Assembly (NCBI RefSeq): GCF_014643835.1 | Contig: NZ_BMKD01000004.1 | Location: 543,527 to 607,526, forward strand | Direction: 5' to 3' | From: Mucilaginibacter rubeus | Lineage (GTDB): Bacteria > Bacteroidota > Bacteroidia > Sphingobacteriales > Sphingobacteriaceae | DNA: 64,000 nt | The notes under the pieces: generated by a model | The model's input: the letters and a program-made list of their open reading frames with translations, nothing else | Database searches by the model: none | Told to the model about the DNA's origin: nothing | In this document: piece by piece, positions 1-8,596 of the stretch | Position numbering within the stretch: position 1 is the stretch's first letter | How the letters are laid out: the number at the start of each line of letters is the position of its first letter | Program-made: the position numbers and the translations under genes

Positions 1-1
1 A

Positions 2-709
2 TTGGCAGCAGGAACTACAGGTTACGCATCGGCAAAAACAGTAAACCCAATTGTTAAACACGCCGACCAAACCACGCAAGACCGTCATTTATCGGGCTTC
101 AGCGCTATTGACCTGGCAGGCTCTTTTGACGTTTACTTTACACAGGGCTCAAACGAATCGGTAAAAGTTGAAGCGCCTTCAGATGTTATCGACAAGATCA
201 TTACCGAAGTGCAGGGCGGTGTATTGAAGATTTACAGTAAAAAAGGCACCAACTGGGATAGCTGGAGCTTTGGCCGCAGCCGTAAAATGATTGTACATGT
301 GGTAGCTAAAGATATGACCAGCATTAACGTTGCCGGCTCCGGCGATGTTTATTTTAAAGAAGGCATCACCACCACCTCATTAAAATTAAAAGTTGTTGGC
401 TCGGGCGATATGCTGGGCAAAGTGAATGCTAAAAACCTGGACAGCAGCATTTCAGGCTCTGGTGATATGAAACTTTCGGGCCGTGCCGATAATTCAAGAG
501 TAAATGTTGTAGGCTCCGGTGATTTTACCGCCCGAGACCTGATCACCATTAACACCGAAGTGCACATAGCTGGTTCGGGCGATGCTACCATCAACGCCAG
601 CAACAAAATTGAAGCATCCGTAAGCGGCTCAGGCGATGTGCATTACACCGGCGGTGCTAAAAATATTTCAAGCTCAAAAGCAGGTAGCGGAGATATCGAG
701 AGGATATAA
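2..709 (+). CDS. GIN-domain (DUF2807) surface protein, 5' end outside window
   Basis: The reading frame is open from the window edge, so the signal peptide and true start are missing; the TTG at 2 is not a credible start. The visible 235 residues show an N-terminal part with the pattern Gly-Ser-Phe-Asp-Val-Tyr-Phe and then seven GSGD motifs at roughly 18-20 residue spacing (for example VAGSGDVYF, VVGSGDMLG, IAGSGDATI). This is the head GIN / DUF2807 family, predicted right-handed beta-helix proteins exported in Bacteroidota and often called putative autotransporter adhesins. Function is unproven. A strong hairpin terminator follows at 756-795, so this is the last gene of its transcript. Confidence 0.85.
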   Translation: MAAGTTGYASAKTVNPIVKHADQTTQDRHLSGFSAIDLAGSFDVYFTQGSNESVKVEAPSDVIDKIITEVQGGVLKIYSKKGTNWDSWSFGRSRKMIVHVVAKDMTSINVAGSGDVYFKEGITTTSLKLKVVGSGDMLGKVNAKNLDSSISGSGDMKLSGRADNSRVNVVGSGDFTARDLITINTEVHIAGSGDATINASNKIEASVSGSGDVHYTGGAKNISSSKAGSGDIERI

Positions 710-755
710 ACCTCACTTATCCTCCCCAAAGAAGCAACCTCTTTAAGTATTTAGA

Positions 756-795
756 AGCGTCATTGCAATTAATAAAGCAATGACGCTTTTTTTGT
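756..795 (+). terminator. Rho-independent terminator after GIN-domain gene
   Basis: A perfect 12-bp stem (AAGCGTCATTGC at 756-767 pairing with 778-789) with a 10-nt loop is followed by a run of T. It lies 47 bp after the GIN gene and 80 bp before the next gene. Confidence 0.8.
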
Positions 796-874
796 ATATC
801 CAGTGAAGCTAATTTAGTTAGCTTCTTATTATCTTTATCTAAAATAATCACCTCCACCATTCCTATCGCTAACC

Positions 875-1897
875 ATGAAAAAGCTATTCTTCGTCCTGAT
901 TGCTGCCTGCTTTTGCGCATGCAACAATCCGTCAAAACCAGGGGCGGATACCGCAACTGAATCATCAAACACTCCTTACGAAATAAAAACCGGCGGGAAT
1001 AAGCTCATTAAAGTTGCCGGTAAATATAACGTATGGACGAAAAAAGTTGGCGACGGTAAAATAAAAGTGCTGCTACTGCATGGCGGTCCGGGCTTTTCAC
1101 ACGACTATATGGAATGCTTTGAGGATTTTCTGCCGAAGGAGGGCATTGAGTTTTATTATTATGATCAGCTTGGCTGTGGTAATTCGGATGCTCCTGCTGA
1201 TACCTCATTATGGAACATTCCGCGTTATGTTGAAGAGGTTGAAGAAGTGCGTAAAGGATTAGGGCTTGATAATTTTTACATACTCGGACATTCATGGGGC
1301 GGTATGCTGGCTATGGAATATCTGCACAAATACCAATCGCACGTTAAGGGTGCGGTATTATCAAACATGACAGCCGGTATTAAAGGCTATGTTGCCTATG
1401 CCGCTGAGTTGAAGAAGAAGTTTTTTACGCCGCGTGATATCACTGTATTTGATTCGTTAGACAGGCTTAAACAATACGACTCGCCTCAATACAACGACCT
1501 GTTGATGAATAAACTATATACCCAGGTGATCTGCAGGCTTCCATTAGAGAGCTGGCCCGAACCTTTATGGCGTGCCTTTAAAAAAGCTAATCATACCATA
1601 TACATACAAATGCAGGGCGTTGACGAGTTTCACGTAACCGGCAATTTTAAAGGATGGGAATTTTGGGACAAACTACAGGATATAAAAAAGCCTACCCTTG
1701 TTTTAGGCGGCGTACACGATGAAATGAACCCCGAAGACATGAAAAAAGAAGGTCGCCTGCTGCCCAACAGCCGCACTTACCTGTGCCCTAACGGCAGCCA
1801 CATGAGTATGTATGATGATCAGCAAAACTATTTCAAAAATCTCATTGCCTTTTTAAAAGATGTTGACGCGGGTACATTCACTGCCGATAAAAAGTAG
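875..1897 (+). CDS. Alpha/beta hydrolase lipoprotein, proline iminopeptidase type (S33)
   Basis: 340 residues. The oxyanion motif HGGPG (69-73) is diagnostic of the peptidase S33 proline iminopeptidase group. The nucleophile elbow is GHSWGG with Ser140; Asp282 and His309 (GSHMS) complete a plausible triad. The N-terminus is a signal peptide with cysteines at 12, 14 and 16; IAAC fits a lipobox with Cys12 as the lipidated residue, though Cys16 is possible. Enzymes of this family release N-terminal proline or act as general aminopeptidases or hydrolases; the substrate here is not visible. It is 42 bp upstream of the DUF2911 gene on the same strand and may share its transcript. Confidence 0.88.
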   Translation: MKKLFFVLIAACFCACNNPSKPGADTATESSNTPYEIKTGGNKLIKVAGKYNVWTKKVGDGKIKVLLLHGGPGFSHDYMECFEDFLPKEGIEFYYYDQLGCGNSDAPADTSLWNIPRYVEEVEEVRKGLGLDNFYILGHSWGGMLAMEYLHKYQSHVKGAVLSNMTAGIKGYVAYAAELKKKFFTPRDITVFDSLDRLKQYDSPQYNDLLMNKLYTQVICRLPLESWPEPLWRAFKKANHTIYIQMQGVDEFHVTGNFKGWEFWDKLQDIKKPTLVLGGVHDEMNPEDMKKEGRLLPNSRTYLCPNGSHMSMYDDQQNYFKNLIAFLKDVDAGTFTADKK

Positions 1898-1939
1898 CAC
1901 ACCAATTATTAATCTTATATAACCACCACACACTTAATC

Positions 1940-2779
1940 ATGAAAAAGTTATTTACCTGTATCATCACGATGATGATCTTTACTGCGGTAAATGTTTATG
2001 CGCAGTTAACGCCGCAACCCAGTTCAACACAAAGTATTGTGCAGGATTTCGGCCTCGGCAAAATCAGCCTGGTTTACTCCCGTCCGGATGTAAGAGGCCG
2101 TAAAATATTTGGAGGCATGGAACCTTACGGAAAAGTTTGGCGCACGGGGGCCAATTCGGCCACGGTAATTAAATTTACCGACGAGGTAAGTATGGAGGGC
2201 AACAAGATCCCGGCGGGCGAGTATGGCCTGTTCAGCATCCCCGGCGAAAACGAGTGGACTATCATCCTTAGCAAACAACCTAAACAATGGGGCGCGTATA
2301 ACTATAAGGAAGCTGATGATTTTTTGCGGTTTAAAGTAAAAACAGAACACCTTAAGGTTTTAACAGAAACCATGACCCTCGCGTTCAGCAATGTAGCGGC
2401 AACTACATGCGATTTGCAGATGATGTGGGAGCATAGCGGTTTCACGATCCACATGACCACCGATATCGATGCCAAAGTAATGGCCCGAATTGACTCGGCC
2501 ATGAATACAGATAAAAAGCCATACTATGAAGCTTTGATCTATTACTACAACAATAATAAAGATATGGACAAAGCCTTAGCCTGGGCTACCGAATTGGAAA
2601 AAGACAAGAACTTTCCGCCGTTTGTGCCCAAACTATGGAAAGCCCGGATCTTATTGAAAAAAGGTGATAAAGCTGCAGCAATAGCTACAGCCCAGGAAGG
2701 TGCAAAAATGGCAGCCGATATGAAAACAGATGAGTACGTACGTTTAAATAATGAGTTGATTGCACAGGCGAAGAAGTGA
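1940..2779 (+). CDS. DUF2911 exported protein with C-terminal repeat-like tail
   Basis: 279 residues with a signal peptide ending in VYAQ. Residues about 25-165 match the DUF2911 pattern: YSRPDVRGRKIFGG, YGKVWRTGANSAT, and AGEYGLFSIPGENEWTIIL. DUF2911 proteins are exported Bacteroidota proteins of unknown function. The C-terminal 110 residues are helical and alanine/lysine rich with a TPR-like look (KPYYEALIYYYNNNKDMDKA). It follows the S33 hydrolase by 42 bp and is followed by a clear terminator. Confidence 0.85.
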   Translation: MKKLFTCIITMMIFTAVNVYAQLTPQPSSTQSIVQDFGLGKISLVYSRPDVRGRKIFGGMEPYGKVWRTGANSATVIKFTDEVSMEGNKIPAGEYGLFSIPGENEWTIILSKQPKQWGAYNYKEADDFLRFKVKTEHLKVLTETMTLAFSNVAATTCDLQMMWEHSGFTIHMTTDIDAKVMARIDSAMNTDKKPYYEALIYYYNNNKDMDKALAWATELEKDKNFPPFVPKLWKARILLKKGDKAAAIATAQEGAKMAADMKTDEYVRLNNELIAQAKK

Positions 2780-2814
2780 TCATTTTAACTCAATATAATC
2801 CCCAAACAAAAAAG

Positions 2815-2845
2815 CCTTGCCAGTGATATTGGCAAGGTTTTTTTG
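2815..2845 (+). terminator. Rho-independent terminator after DUF2911 gene
   Basis: Stem CCTTGCCA (2815-2822) pairs with 2830-2837 and is followed by eight T residues. It sits 36 bp after the DUF2911 stop codon. Confidence 0.8.
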
Positions 2846-2877
2846 TTGGGAAGTAAGATTCTAAAAAGCTGGGGGTG

Positions 2878-2993
2878 TGCGATTCCCCTCTTGAGAGGGG
2901 TGTAGGGGTGTGTCTCTGCTTTGATAAATCTACAGCAGAAACACACCCCTGCTACCGCTCATTCCTCCGCGCCCCCTCTCAAGAGGGGAATTT
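2878..2993. repeat. GC-rich palindromic intergenic element
   Basis: The unit ATTCCCCTCTTGAGAGGGG at about 2882 is repeated in inverted form at about 2974-2993 (CCCTCTCAAGAGGGGAAT). Inside it, GTAGGGGTGTGT is answered by ACACACCCCTGCT. Each arm is itself a hairpin. The architecture (two GC-rich hairpins joined by a short spacer, about 110 bp) resembles the elements at 48632-48730 and 60978-61084. It may serve as a terminator for the converging DUF2490 gene. Confidence 0.65.
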
Positions 2994-3000
2994 TTTGGTC

Positions 3001-3726
3001 TTAAAATCTCGTATAAAAAGCCAGCTGCGCTACGTGATTTACCACATAAGCATCGGCTTGTTTAATGTATTGATTAAGATAACCAGCTTCGGCGTCAAAT
3101 GATTTGCTAAAGCGGTAGCCAACCGCTACATAAGCACGGTTTTGATCAAAAAAGTGTTTATTAACTTTATTCTTATTTTGAACGTTTACAAAAGCCTCGT
3201 TTTGCAGGGCGAGGAAAGCACCTTCTGTAAACACGTCCGAGTCAGGCTTCATCGGGATCACCGCGCGGGCAAAATATCTGAAACGCTGGGCAAAATACCG
3301 ATCATTTTTATTAGCAGCGGTATTCCCTAAAAAACGCTGCTCTAACCTAAAACGGTGTGCCAATTGCACATGCTTGGTAAGCTTATGGGTATATGTGTAC
3401 TGCTGCCAGATACGGTGTTCCGGGCGAAATGTTGTTTCGTTACCTGGAGTGCGGCCATAGGTAGCTATGTAGGCATAACCCAAGGCCCCTACCTTGTTTT
3501 TGGCAAAATAATAATTAGCCGAGGGACGAAGCAGGATATGCTTTAGGTAACTTACCTCATCATGCGAGCGCAATTGCCCATCGAACGAATAGCCCCAATG
3601 TTCGGATAATTTTTGGCTGTGAAAAATAGCCGCCCAGCCCGAAAACTGGTTGTCTTGTGCCAGCAGCCTTGCAGGTACCGCCAGCAGTAATACTGCAAAA
3701 ATTAATAGTTGTTTTTTTAATTGCAT
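3001..3726 (-). CDS. DUF2490 family outer-membrane beta-barrel protein
   Basis: 241 residues. The signal peptide ends at LLAQ (residues 1-24). The rest alternates polar and aromatic residues as in a small beta-barrel (WGYSFDGQLRSHDEV, HRIWQQYTYTHKL, FRLEQRFLG, YVAVGYRFSKSFDAEAGYLNQY) and ends in the aromatic FYTRF, a normal barrel C-terminus. The WAAIFHSQKLSEHW start and RLEQRFL pattern fit DUF2490, whose role is unknown. It is monocistronic: the upstream gap to 3869 holds a palindromic element. Confidence 0.8.
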   Translation of the reverse strand: MQLKKQLLIFAVLLLAVPARLLAQDNQFSGWAAIFHSQKLSEHWGYSFDGQLRSHDEVSYLKHILLRPSANYYFAKNKVGALGYAYIATYGRTPGNETTFRPEHRIWQQYTYTHKLTKHVQLAHRFRLEQRFLGNTAANKNDRYFAQRFRYFARAVIPMKPDSDVFTEGAFLALQNEAFVNVQNKNKVNKHFFDQNRAYVAVGYRFSKSFDAEAGYLNQYIKQADAYVVNHVAQLAFYTRF

Positions 3727-3763
3727 GGATGATATATATGTGTGTTATAAAGGTTAACATTAT

Positions 3764-3858
3764 TGTAGAGACGCATGTGATGCGTCTCTTTTTGCGACAG
3801 AAATTTGCAGGATCTGTCATTTTATTTAAGGCAAAGACGCATGTAATGCGTCTCTACA
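3764..3858. repeat. Palindromic element with TGTAGAGACGCA ends
   Basis: A 95-bp unit. Both ends carry TGTAGAGACGCAT / ATGCGTCTCTACA in inverted orientation, and each end is itself a short hairpin (GAGACGCATgtgATGCGTCTC). A second copy of the same family, 102 bp long with a longer perfect stem, is at 36738-36839. It lies between the DUF2490 gene and the 3869-4894 gene. Confidence 0.8.
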
Positions 3859-3868
3859 CATAACTTCA

Positions 3869-4894
3869 CTAATCTTTAAACCTCACCAAAGTCTGTCGGC
3901 CCAGGTCAACCGTTACCCTGAAGGCTTCCTGGTTGCTGCTGTAGCCCGGTGTTTGGTGCAGGCTTAATATAAATTGTCCTTTTACACGCTTGTATAAAAA
4001 CGGCGTGTAAATAATATCCAAACGGTTATAAGTTTTCTTTTCAAAAAAGGCATCGCCGTAAATAATATGGCTACCCTGGCCTTTGTAAAATTCATCAAAC
4101 AAGGCAAAACGTTTCCAGCTTAAATAGGCATTGGCTACAAAGCCGGCAGGTTTATGAAAACCATCAACACCCCTAACCCGCTCAAACGACATCATGCCGC
4201 CTGCCTCAATAGATAACGAATCTAAAATGGTTTTATGACTTAAGTCTAAACCTAATCTTATTTGTCCGCCGCCATTGTCCTGGATATGGTCGTTTGGTAA
4301 AAGCACCTCGGCGCCTGCATCATGCATCAGCAAAAAATAGTGCGATACATAAAAGGGCCCTGTTAAGCTTGGCCGATATTTGCCCGAAAAGCCGAACAGA
4401 AACTGCTCGCGGTCGGTAACGGTTTGGCGGCTTACCCAGTCAATCCAGGCAGTTTCGGTAAAGTGGGCATTATGAAAACGCGTAAGCAAACCCTCAACAT
4501 TGGGGCGATAGTAGCGCAAAGTATCGTTCAGTAGAGCCCGTGGATAATCGTCCAGCAAACCTTCGCGCGGGAAAGCACCGGCATTGAACAGCCAGTTTTT
4601 ACCGGTAAAGCTGTAATAGGCAACGGGGTTAACTTTTAAAAAGTATGGTTTTGCACCAAACTCATGAATGCCGTTAACCCCTACAATAAAGTGGTTCACG
4701 CTGTCGATATTCAAACCCAGGTCAAGCGCGGTACGTACGCCCGAATAGGTGCGTGAGCGGGCAACAAAATCTTTGTACTCCCGGTTATCCATAAAACCCA
4801 AGCCATTAAAATGGATATCAAGACTGCCCTGTGCAAGGGCTGCAGTGGTGGTTATGATCGAAAAAAAGACAAAAAGGTATATCCGTTTAAACAT
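3869..4894 (-). CDS. Putative outer-membrane beta-barrel protein, family not recognised
   Basis: 341 residues with a signal peptide ending at AALAQ (residue 22). The mature part is rich in alternating aromatic strands (YSGVRTALDLGLNID, KVNPVAYYSFTGKNWLFNAG, FAGFVANAYLSWKRFALFDE, NRLDIIYTPFLYKRVKGQFIL) and reads like a 12-16 strand barrel. I do not recognise a named family. The start codon is 11 bases after the stop of the GT39 gene, so the two are almost surely cotranscribed, which suggests an envelope glycan context. No catalytic motif is visible. Confidence 0.65.
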   Translation of the reverse strand: MFKRIYLFVFFSIITTTAALAQGSLDIHFNGLGFMDNREYKDFVARSRTYSGVRTALDLGLNIDSVNHFIVGVNGIHEFGAKPYFLKVNPVAYYSFTGKNWLFNAGAFPREGLLDDYPRALLNDTLRYYRPNVEGLLTRFHNAHFTETAWIDWVSRQTVTDREQFLFGFSGKYRPSLTGPFYVSHYFLLMHDAGAEVLLPNDHIQDNGGGQIRLGLDLSHKTILDSLSIEAGGMMSFERVRGVDGFHKPAGFVANAYLSWKRFALFDEFYKGQGSHIIYGDAFFEKKTYNRLDIIYTPFLYKRVKGQFILSLHQTPGYSSNQEAFRVTVDLGRQTLVRFKD

Positions 4895-4904
4895 AGTCGA
4901 TTTA

Positions 4905-6626
4905 TTATTTTACTGTAATGTTGATGCTCTTACTGTTACGTCCGCCAAAAAATGGTTCGGTACGCAATGAAAAAATGAGTTGATATCTGCCAGGCTGCTC
5001 CGGTGCTGTTACGTTAAATTTAAAATGAGTGCTTTCGCCCGGCTTTAGGGCAATGTTATGGAATGAATCATCTGCCTTTTGATTAGTGATCTGATCTGTC
5101 TTTTTAAAAAAGCAGGCTTCAAAAAATACAGGGTGCTTTTGATTTTTATTACTGAGATCAATAGCGAATGGATAAGGATTTTTAACCGTAAGATCGAAAT
5201 CTATTTTTTGGCCCGGACTAAGGGCTTCTTTGGGAGCAAGTGTTTCAAATTCAACCCGCTGATAGGTGCGTGTGTCATCCACCCATCCGCCATACCATTT
5301 ACCGGCAAATACGTTAATGGAATCGGTTGTTACACCGGGCAACCAAACATCCAGTACATAATAAGTTTTTTTATGCTGAACGCTGTCCTCTATAGGCCAG
5401 ATATCATACTGGGTACGGCGATAATGCCGCGAATCATAGGCAAGCCCACGGGTGGTGTTATTATAAAAATTGTATTTGGACGGATCCTGAAAACCTTCAT
5501 AAAAAATCACATAATTGTCGCCAGCCTTTTGTTTGATCTGATGCGCCCAATCCTTAAAGCCGAAAAAGCTTTTCATGGCATCGATCTTTAGCAAGAACGG
5601 AGGCCCCCAGATAATACAGATACGAACAAGCAAAATCAGGCTGACGTTGATCACCGCCAAACGGTTAAACCAAACAGGTTTGCCTCCCGGCTTAGCAAAA
5701 CTGATAAGCACCAGCATGCTTAGCGGTACGTAAGCGATAAGCGTCCAATGGAGTTGTACTTCACCTTTAAAGGAGGTAAGAAAAAAGAATGCTAAAATGC
5801 CCGCGCTGTTTACGAGCAGGGTGCGGGTGAAAACATCTTGTATCTTAGTTGTAAACCCTTTATAAAAAAGGAACCAGCCAATCAGCGGCCCGGCCATTAT
5901 CAATTGCCCCAATGGATATAAATAGGTATTATCCAACTGGTAGTCATCGGCCGAACGTTCGCTAAGGTGATAGCTTATTGACGGATAATCGTGGTTTACC
6001 TGCCACAGGATATGCGGTGCATACAAAGCCAGCGCCAGCAGCACAATTCCGTAAAAAGACCCTCGCTTAAGCAATTTTATATTAGATACAAGCGTGAAAG
6101 CAACCAACAAAATGCCATGGTACTTACTATACAGCAGGCAGGCTATCACCACGCCCAATATAATGGCCAGTTTTAAGCTGTCCTGTTCAATATATTGCTG
6201 ATAAAAATACAGGAACAGCACCGTGAAAAACAGCAAAGGAGCATCAGGTGTGGTGGTAAAACCATAAATATGGAATACAAAGATGCCCGAAACCACCAGT
6301 ATAAAGTTGATGACATCAACCCTGTAACGCTTTAACATCATCCACATCAGGTATAAAGATGCAGTTGTGCTGATCACCGTAAAGAGCCTCGCTCCAAATT
6401 CATTATGTATGAGACTGTAACCTGCTTTAATGAAAACGGCCACCATAGGCGGATGGTCATAATACCCCCAGTCTAAAAAACGCGAATAAACCCAATAGTA
6501 GGCCTCATCCGCATGGATCTCCAGGGTAAATGCCTGTACGGCATTTAGCAAAGCCCACAACAGTAAAAAATAAATTATTGGCTTGTTATATTTTACCGGC
6601 GCGCTATTTAAAGAGGTATCCTGCAT
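4905..6626 (-). CDS. GT39 family membrane glycosyltransferase (ArnT/PMT-like)
   Basis: 573 residues. After a 14-residue cytosolic start there are about ten or more hydrophobic helices. The first periplasmic loop carries HADEAYYW with Asp40-Glu41, the catalytic acid motif of polyprenyl-phosphate-sugar-dependent GT39/GT-C enzymes, then WGYYDHPPMVA. The last 150 residues form a non-membrane C-terminal domain with beta-sandwich character (FETLAPKEALSPGQKIDFDL). Such enzymes move a sugar from undecaprenyl phosphate onto lipid A or other periplasmic acceptors; the acceptor here is unknown. I chose the ATG at 6626 because a TACCTTTG promoter box at 6652-6659 lies inside any longer reading. The downstream barrel gene follows after 10 bp. 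Confidence 0.85.
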   Translation of the reverse strand: MQDTSLNSAPVKYNKPIIYFLLLWALLNAVQAFTLEIHADEAYYWVYSRFLDWGYYDHPPMVAVFIKAGYSLIHNEFGARLFTVISTTASLYLMWMMLKRYRVDVINFILVVSGIFVFHIYGFTTTPDAPLLFFTVLFLYFYQQYIEQDSLKLAIILGVVIACLLYSKYHGILLVAFTLVSNIKLLKRGSFYGIVLLALALYAPHILWQVNHDYPSISYHLSERSADDYQLDNTYLYPLGQLIMAGPLIGWFLFYKGFTTKIQDVFTRTLLVNSAGILAFFFLTSFKGEVQLHWTLIAYVPLSMLVLISFAKPGGKPVWFNRLAVINVSLILLVRICIIWGPPFLLKIDAMKSFFGFKDWAHQIKQKAGDNYVIFYEGFQDPSKYNFYNNTTRGLAYDSRHYRRTQYDIWPIEDSVQHKKTYYVLDVWLPGVTTDSINVFAGKWYGGWVDDTRTYQRVEFETLAPKEALSPGQKIDFDLTVKNPYPFAIDLSNKNQKHPVFFEACFFKKTDQITNQKADDSFHNIALKPGESTHFKFNVTAPEQPGRYQLIFSLRTEPFFGGRNSKSINITVK

Positions 6627-6651
6627 TAAAATGGATGAGTAAATGAATGGG

Positions 6652-6659
6652 CAAAGGTA
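6652..6659 (-). promoter_or_regulatory. Bacteroidota -7 promoter box for GT39 gene
   Basis: TACCTTTG on the minus strand matches TAnnTTTG and sits 26 bp before the chosen ATG at 6626. No clear -33 TTTG was found at the usual distance. Confidence 0.5.
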
Positions 6660-6776
6660 TGATAAAAGATATAAGCCATAAAACGTTGGCAACGGCGATG
6701 TGATAATTTGACGAAAAACATACCACAATCTTCATAATTTAGCGCAGCTGTAAGGCCTTAACCCATCCAATATAAA

Positions 6777-7256
6777 ATGAAACAAGAATTTGAGGTTATC
6801 AAAAAACCGCGCCTGATGCTGTTAAACGTTGTTAAAGATCTTAGCTCCGAACAACTTAACCACATCCCCGCAGGGTTTAATAACAACCTGATCTGGAACC
6901 TGGCGCACCTTATTTCGGGCCAGCAAGGTATTTGCTATACCCGCGCAGGTGTACCTATTGTGGTTGATGACAAATACTATACCCCCTACCGTCCCGAAAC
7001 AAAGCCGCAGAGCTTTATCAATGCTGATGACATAGCCGAAGTTAAAGAGCTGCTTATTTCAACTGTTGATAAAATGGAGGAAGATTACCAGATGGGTATT
7101 TTCTCAAACTATCAACCGATGACGACTCGTTATGGTGTTGCCTTGAGCAATATAGAAGAAGCAATCCGTTTTGTGCCATTTCATGATGGCTTGCATACCG
7201 GTTACATTATGGCTTTAAAAAGAGTGGTTTTGGAGGAGATGAGTAAGCTGGTTTAG
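6777..7256 (+). CDS. DinB/YfiT-like four-helix protein
   Basis: 159 residues. The pattern NLIWNLAHLISGQQ near residue 40 and the HDGLHTGYIMALKR ending near residues 135-150 are those of the DinB superfamily, in which His in the first motif and the two His of HxxxH bind a metal. Many members are thiol-dependent metal enzymes or of unknown role. The gene is divergent from the GT39 gene. Its TAG stop (7254-7256) overlaps the TAA of the converging gene (7253-7255 on the opposite strand), leaving no intergenic space. Confidence 0.85.
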   Translation: MKQEFEVIKKPRLMLLNVVKDLSSEQLNHIPAGFNNNLIWNLAHLISGQQGICYTRAGVPIVVDDKYYTPYRPETKPQSFINADDIAEVKELLISTVDKMEEDYQMGIFSNYQPMTTRYGVALSNIEEAIRFVPFHDGLHTGYIMALKRVVLEEMSKLV

Positions 7257-8596
7257 TAAACAATTTTACTAAACGGGATCCCTACCGTTAACCCGATTGC
7301 TGTTTTATTGTAAGGCAGTCGGGTATTTTTTAAGGAGTTATTCATGTCCTGAAGCAAAAGTTGTGCTTCAAAATTTACGGCCGGGACTCCTTTTTTATCG
7401 ATCAATACAATCGGGATGCCGATGATGGAGTTAAGTGCTTTATAAGGCCCCCAATTTTTTTCGATGCGGAAGCAAATGCCAACATGTGAGGTTCCGGGGA
7501 TATACACCAACTTGCCTGCCGCGAGGGGTGTTATAAAGTTTTTATATTGGCCTATGTACCGGTCGCCTTTATTTATGGTGACGGTATTTGTTCCATCCAG
7601 TCCCTGTGCCCCTGTTACATCAGCACTAAATAAGGAACCGCTTTGTACCGCGTTATTCACAAAACCTTTACCGGCAAAAGTTAAAAAGAACCTGCCCAAT
7701 TTGGGGCTTTCCCAGAAACGGGTATGACTTACAAATAATTCGAGCGGGTAGTTATAATGTTTGTTAACCTGTGTATTAACATCATTGCTTACCATAAATT
7801 TTTGTGGGATAACCGGGATATAAACGCCCAGGCTTGTCCAGTTATCGGTTATCAGGTCATAATTGCCTGTATTGACCAATAGTTCTGATTGCTGTTCAAA
7901 AAATTGTTGCAAATAATCTGCCCGAAGCGAAGCATAAAAGGTTTTGCGGAGTTTGCTTTTAACCTGAGTTAGATTCTGGCCCGGTACCTCCTCCTGCTTT
8001 AAAGCATTAAGAGATTGCTCAAACTCTTCAGCTTTTTTGTTGATACTTTGAGCGATTGTATTTACCATTAATGCCCGGGCAGCATCCATCTCCTTTTTGA
8101 AATCACCGTTTGCTATATAATAAGTTTTCGGTTTTCCCATCCAGGTTTTTTGAATGGTAAAACCCAGTTGATTATCATAATACCTGTTAGCACTTTTTGC
8201 CGAATATGCGTTGGCGATATTTACCCTTGCTCCTGCTACAACAAATGATCTTACCCAATCATCGCTATCAACCGGTTGGTGAAAATTATGATTGATGCTG
8301 ATCATCCCTTCGGCGGCATTGATATTAACATAGTTTTTATAGAGGGAAAGATCTTCGTTACCCGAGAGATAAGAACTCATTTTATTTGACAGGAAAATGT
8401 TCATGGCCTTGTTGGAGATCAACATTCCCTGTCCGTTACTATTAGGCCAATTGGTTACTTTATTGTTTATCGCTTTTATCTCATCGATGACCTGCCCGGT
8501 GGTCTGGGCTTTCAACTTCACCACAAAGCAACATACAAAGAGCAGACAGTATATTACTGCCTTCGCCGGATTTACATATTTCAGGCCAGCCCCCAT
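7253..8596 (-). CDS. Exported protein of unknown function, probable beta-barrel
   Basis: 447 residues when started at the ATG at 8596, which gives a basic N-terminus, a hydrophobic stretch (AVIYCLLFVCCFVV) and a cleavage-like KLKAQ near residue 31. That start overlaps the end of the FAD oxidase gene by 16 bp. Residues about 145-230 are helical and charged; residues 250-447 look beta-rich (YNYPLELFVSHTRFWESP, GRFFLTFAGKGFVNN, IGLTVGIPFSKIVY) with an aromatic last residue, as in outer-membrane barrels. I recognise no family. Overlap with the oxidase and the close lipoprotein gene upstream argue for a three-gene operon and a shared process. Confidence 0.7.
   Translation of the reverse strand: MGAGLKYVNPAKAVIYCLLFVCCFVVKLKAQTTGQVIDEIKAINNKVTNWPNSNGQGMLISNKAMNIFLSNKMSSYLSGNEDLSLYKNYVNINAAEGMISINHNFHQPVDSDDWVRSFVVAGARVNIANAYSAKSANRYYDNQLGFTIQKTWMGKPKTYYIANGDFKKEMDAARALMVNTIAQSINKKAEEFEQSLNALKQEEVPGQNLTQVKSKLRKTFYASLRADYLQQFFEQQSELLVNTGNYDLITDNWTSLGVYIPVIPQKFMVSNDVNTQVNKHYNYPLELFVSHTRFWESPKLGRFFLTFAGKGFVNNAVQSGSLFSADVTGAQGLDGTNTVTINKGDRYIGQYKNFITPLAAGKLVYIPGTSHVGICFRIEKNWGPYKALNSIIGIPIVLIDKKGVPAVNFEAQLLLQDMNNSLKNTRLPYNKTAIGLTVGIPFSKIVY

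Noticed and set aside
5079-5591. 170-codon plus-strand frame opposite the GT39 gene
   Set aside because: It lies entirely antisense to a well-supported enzyme gene and shows no motif or start context.
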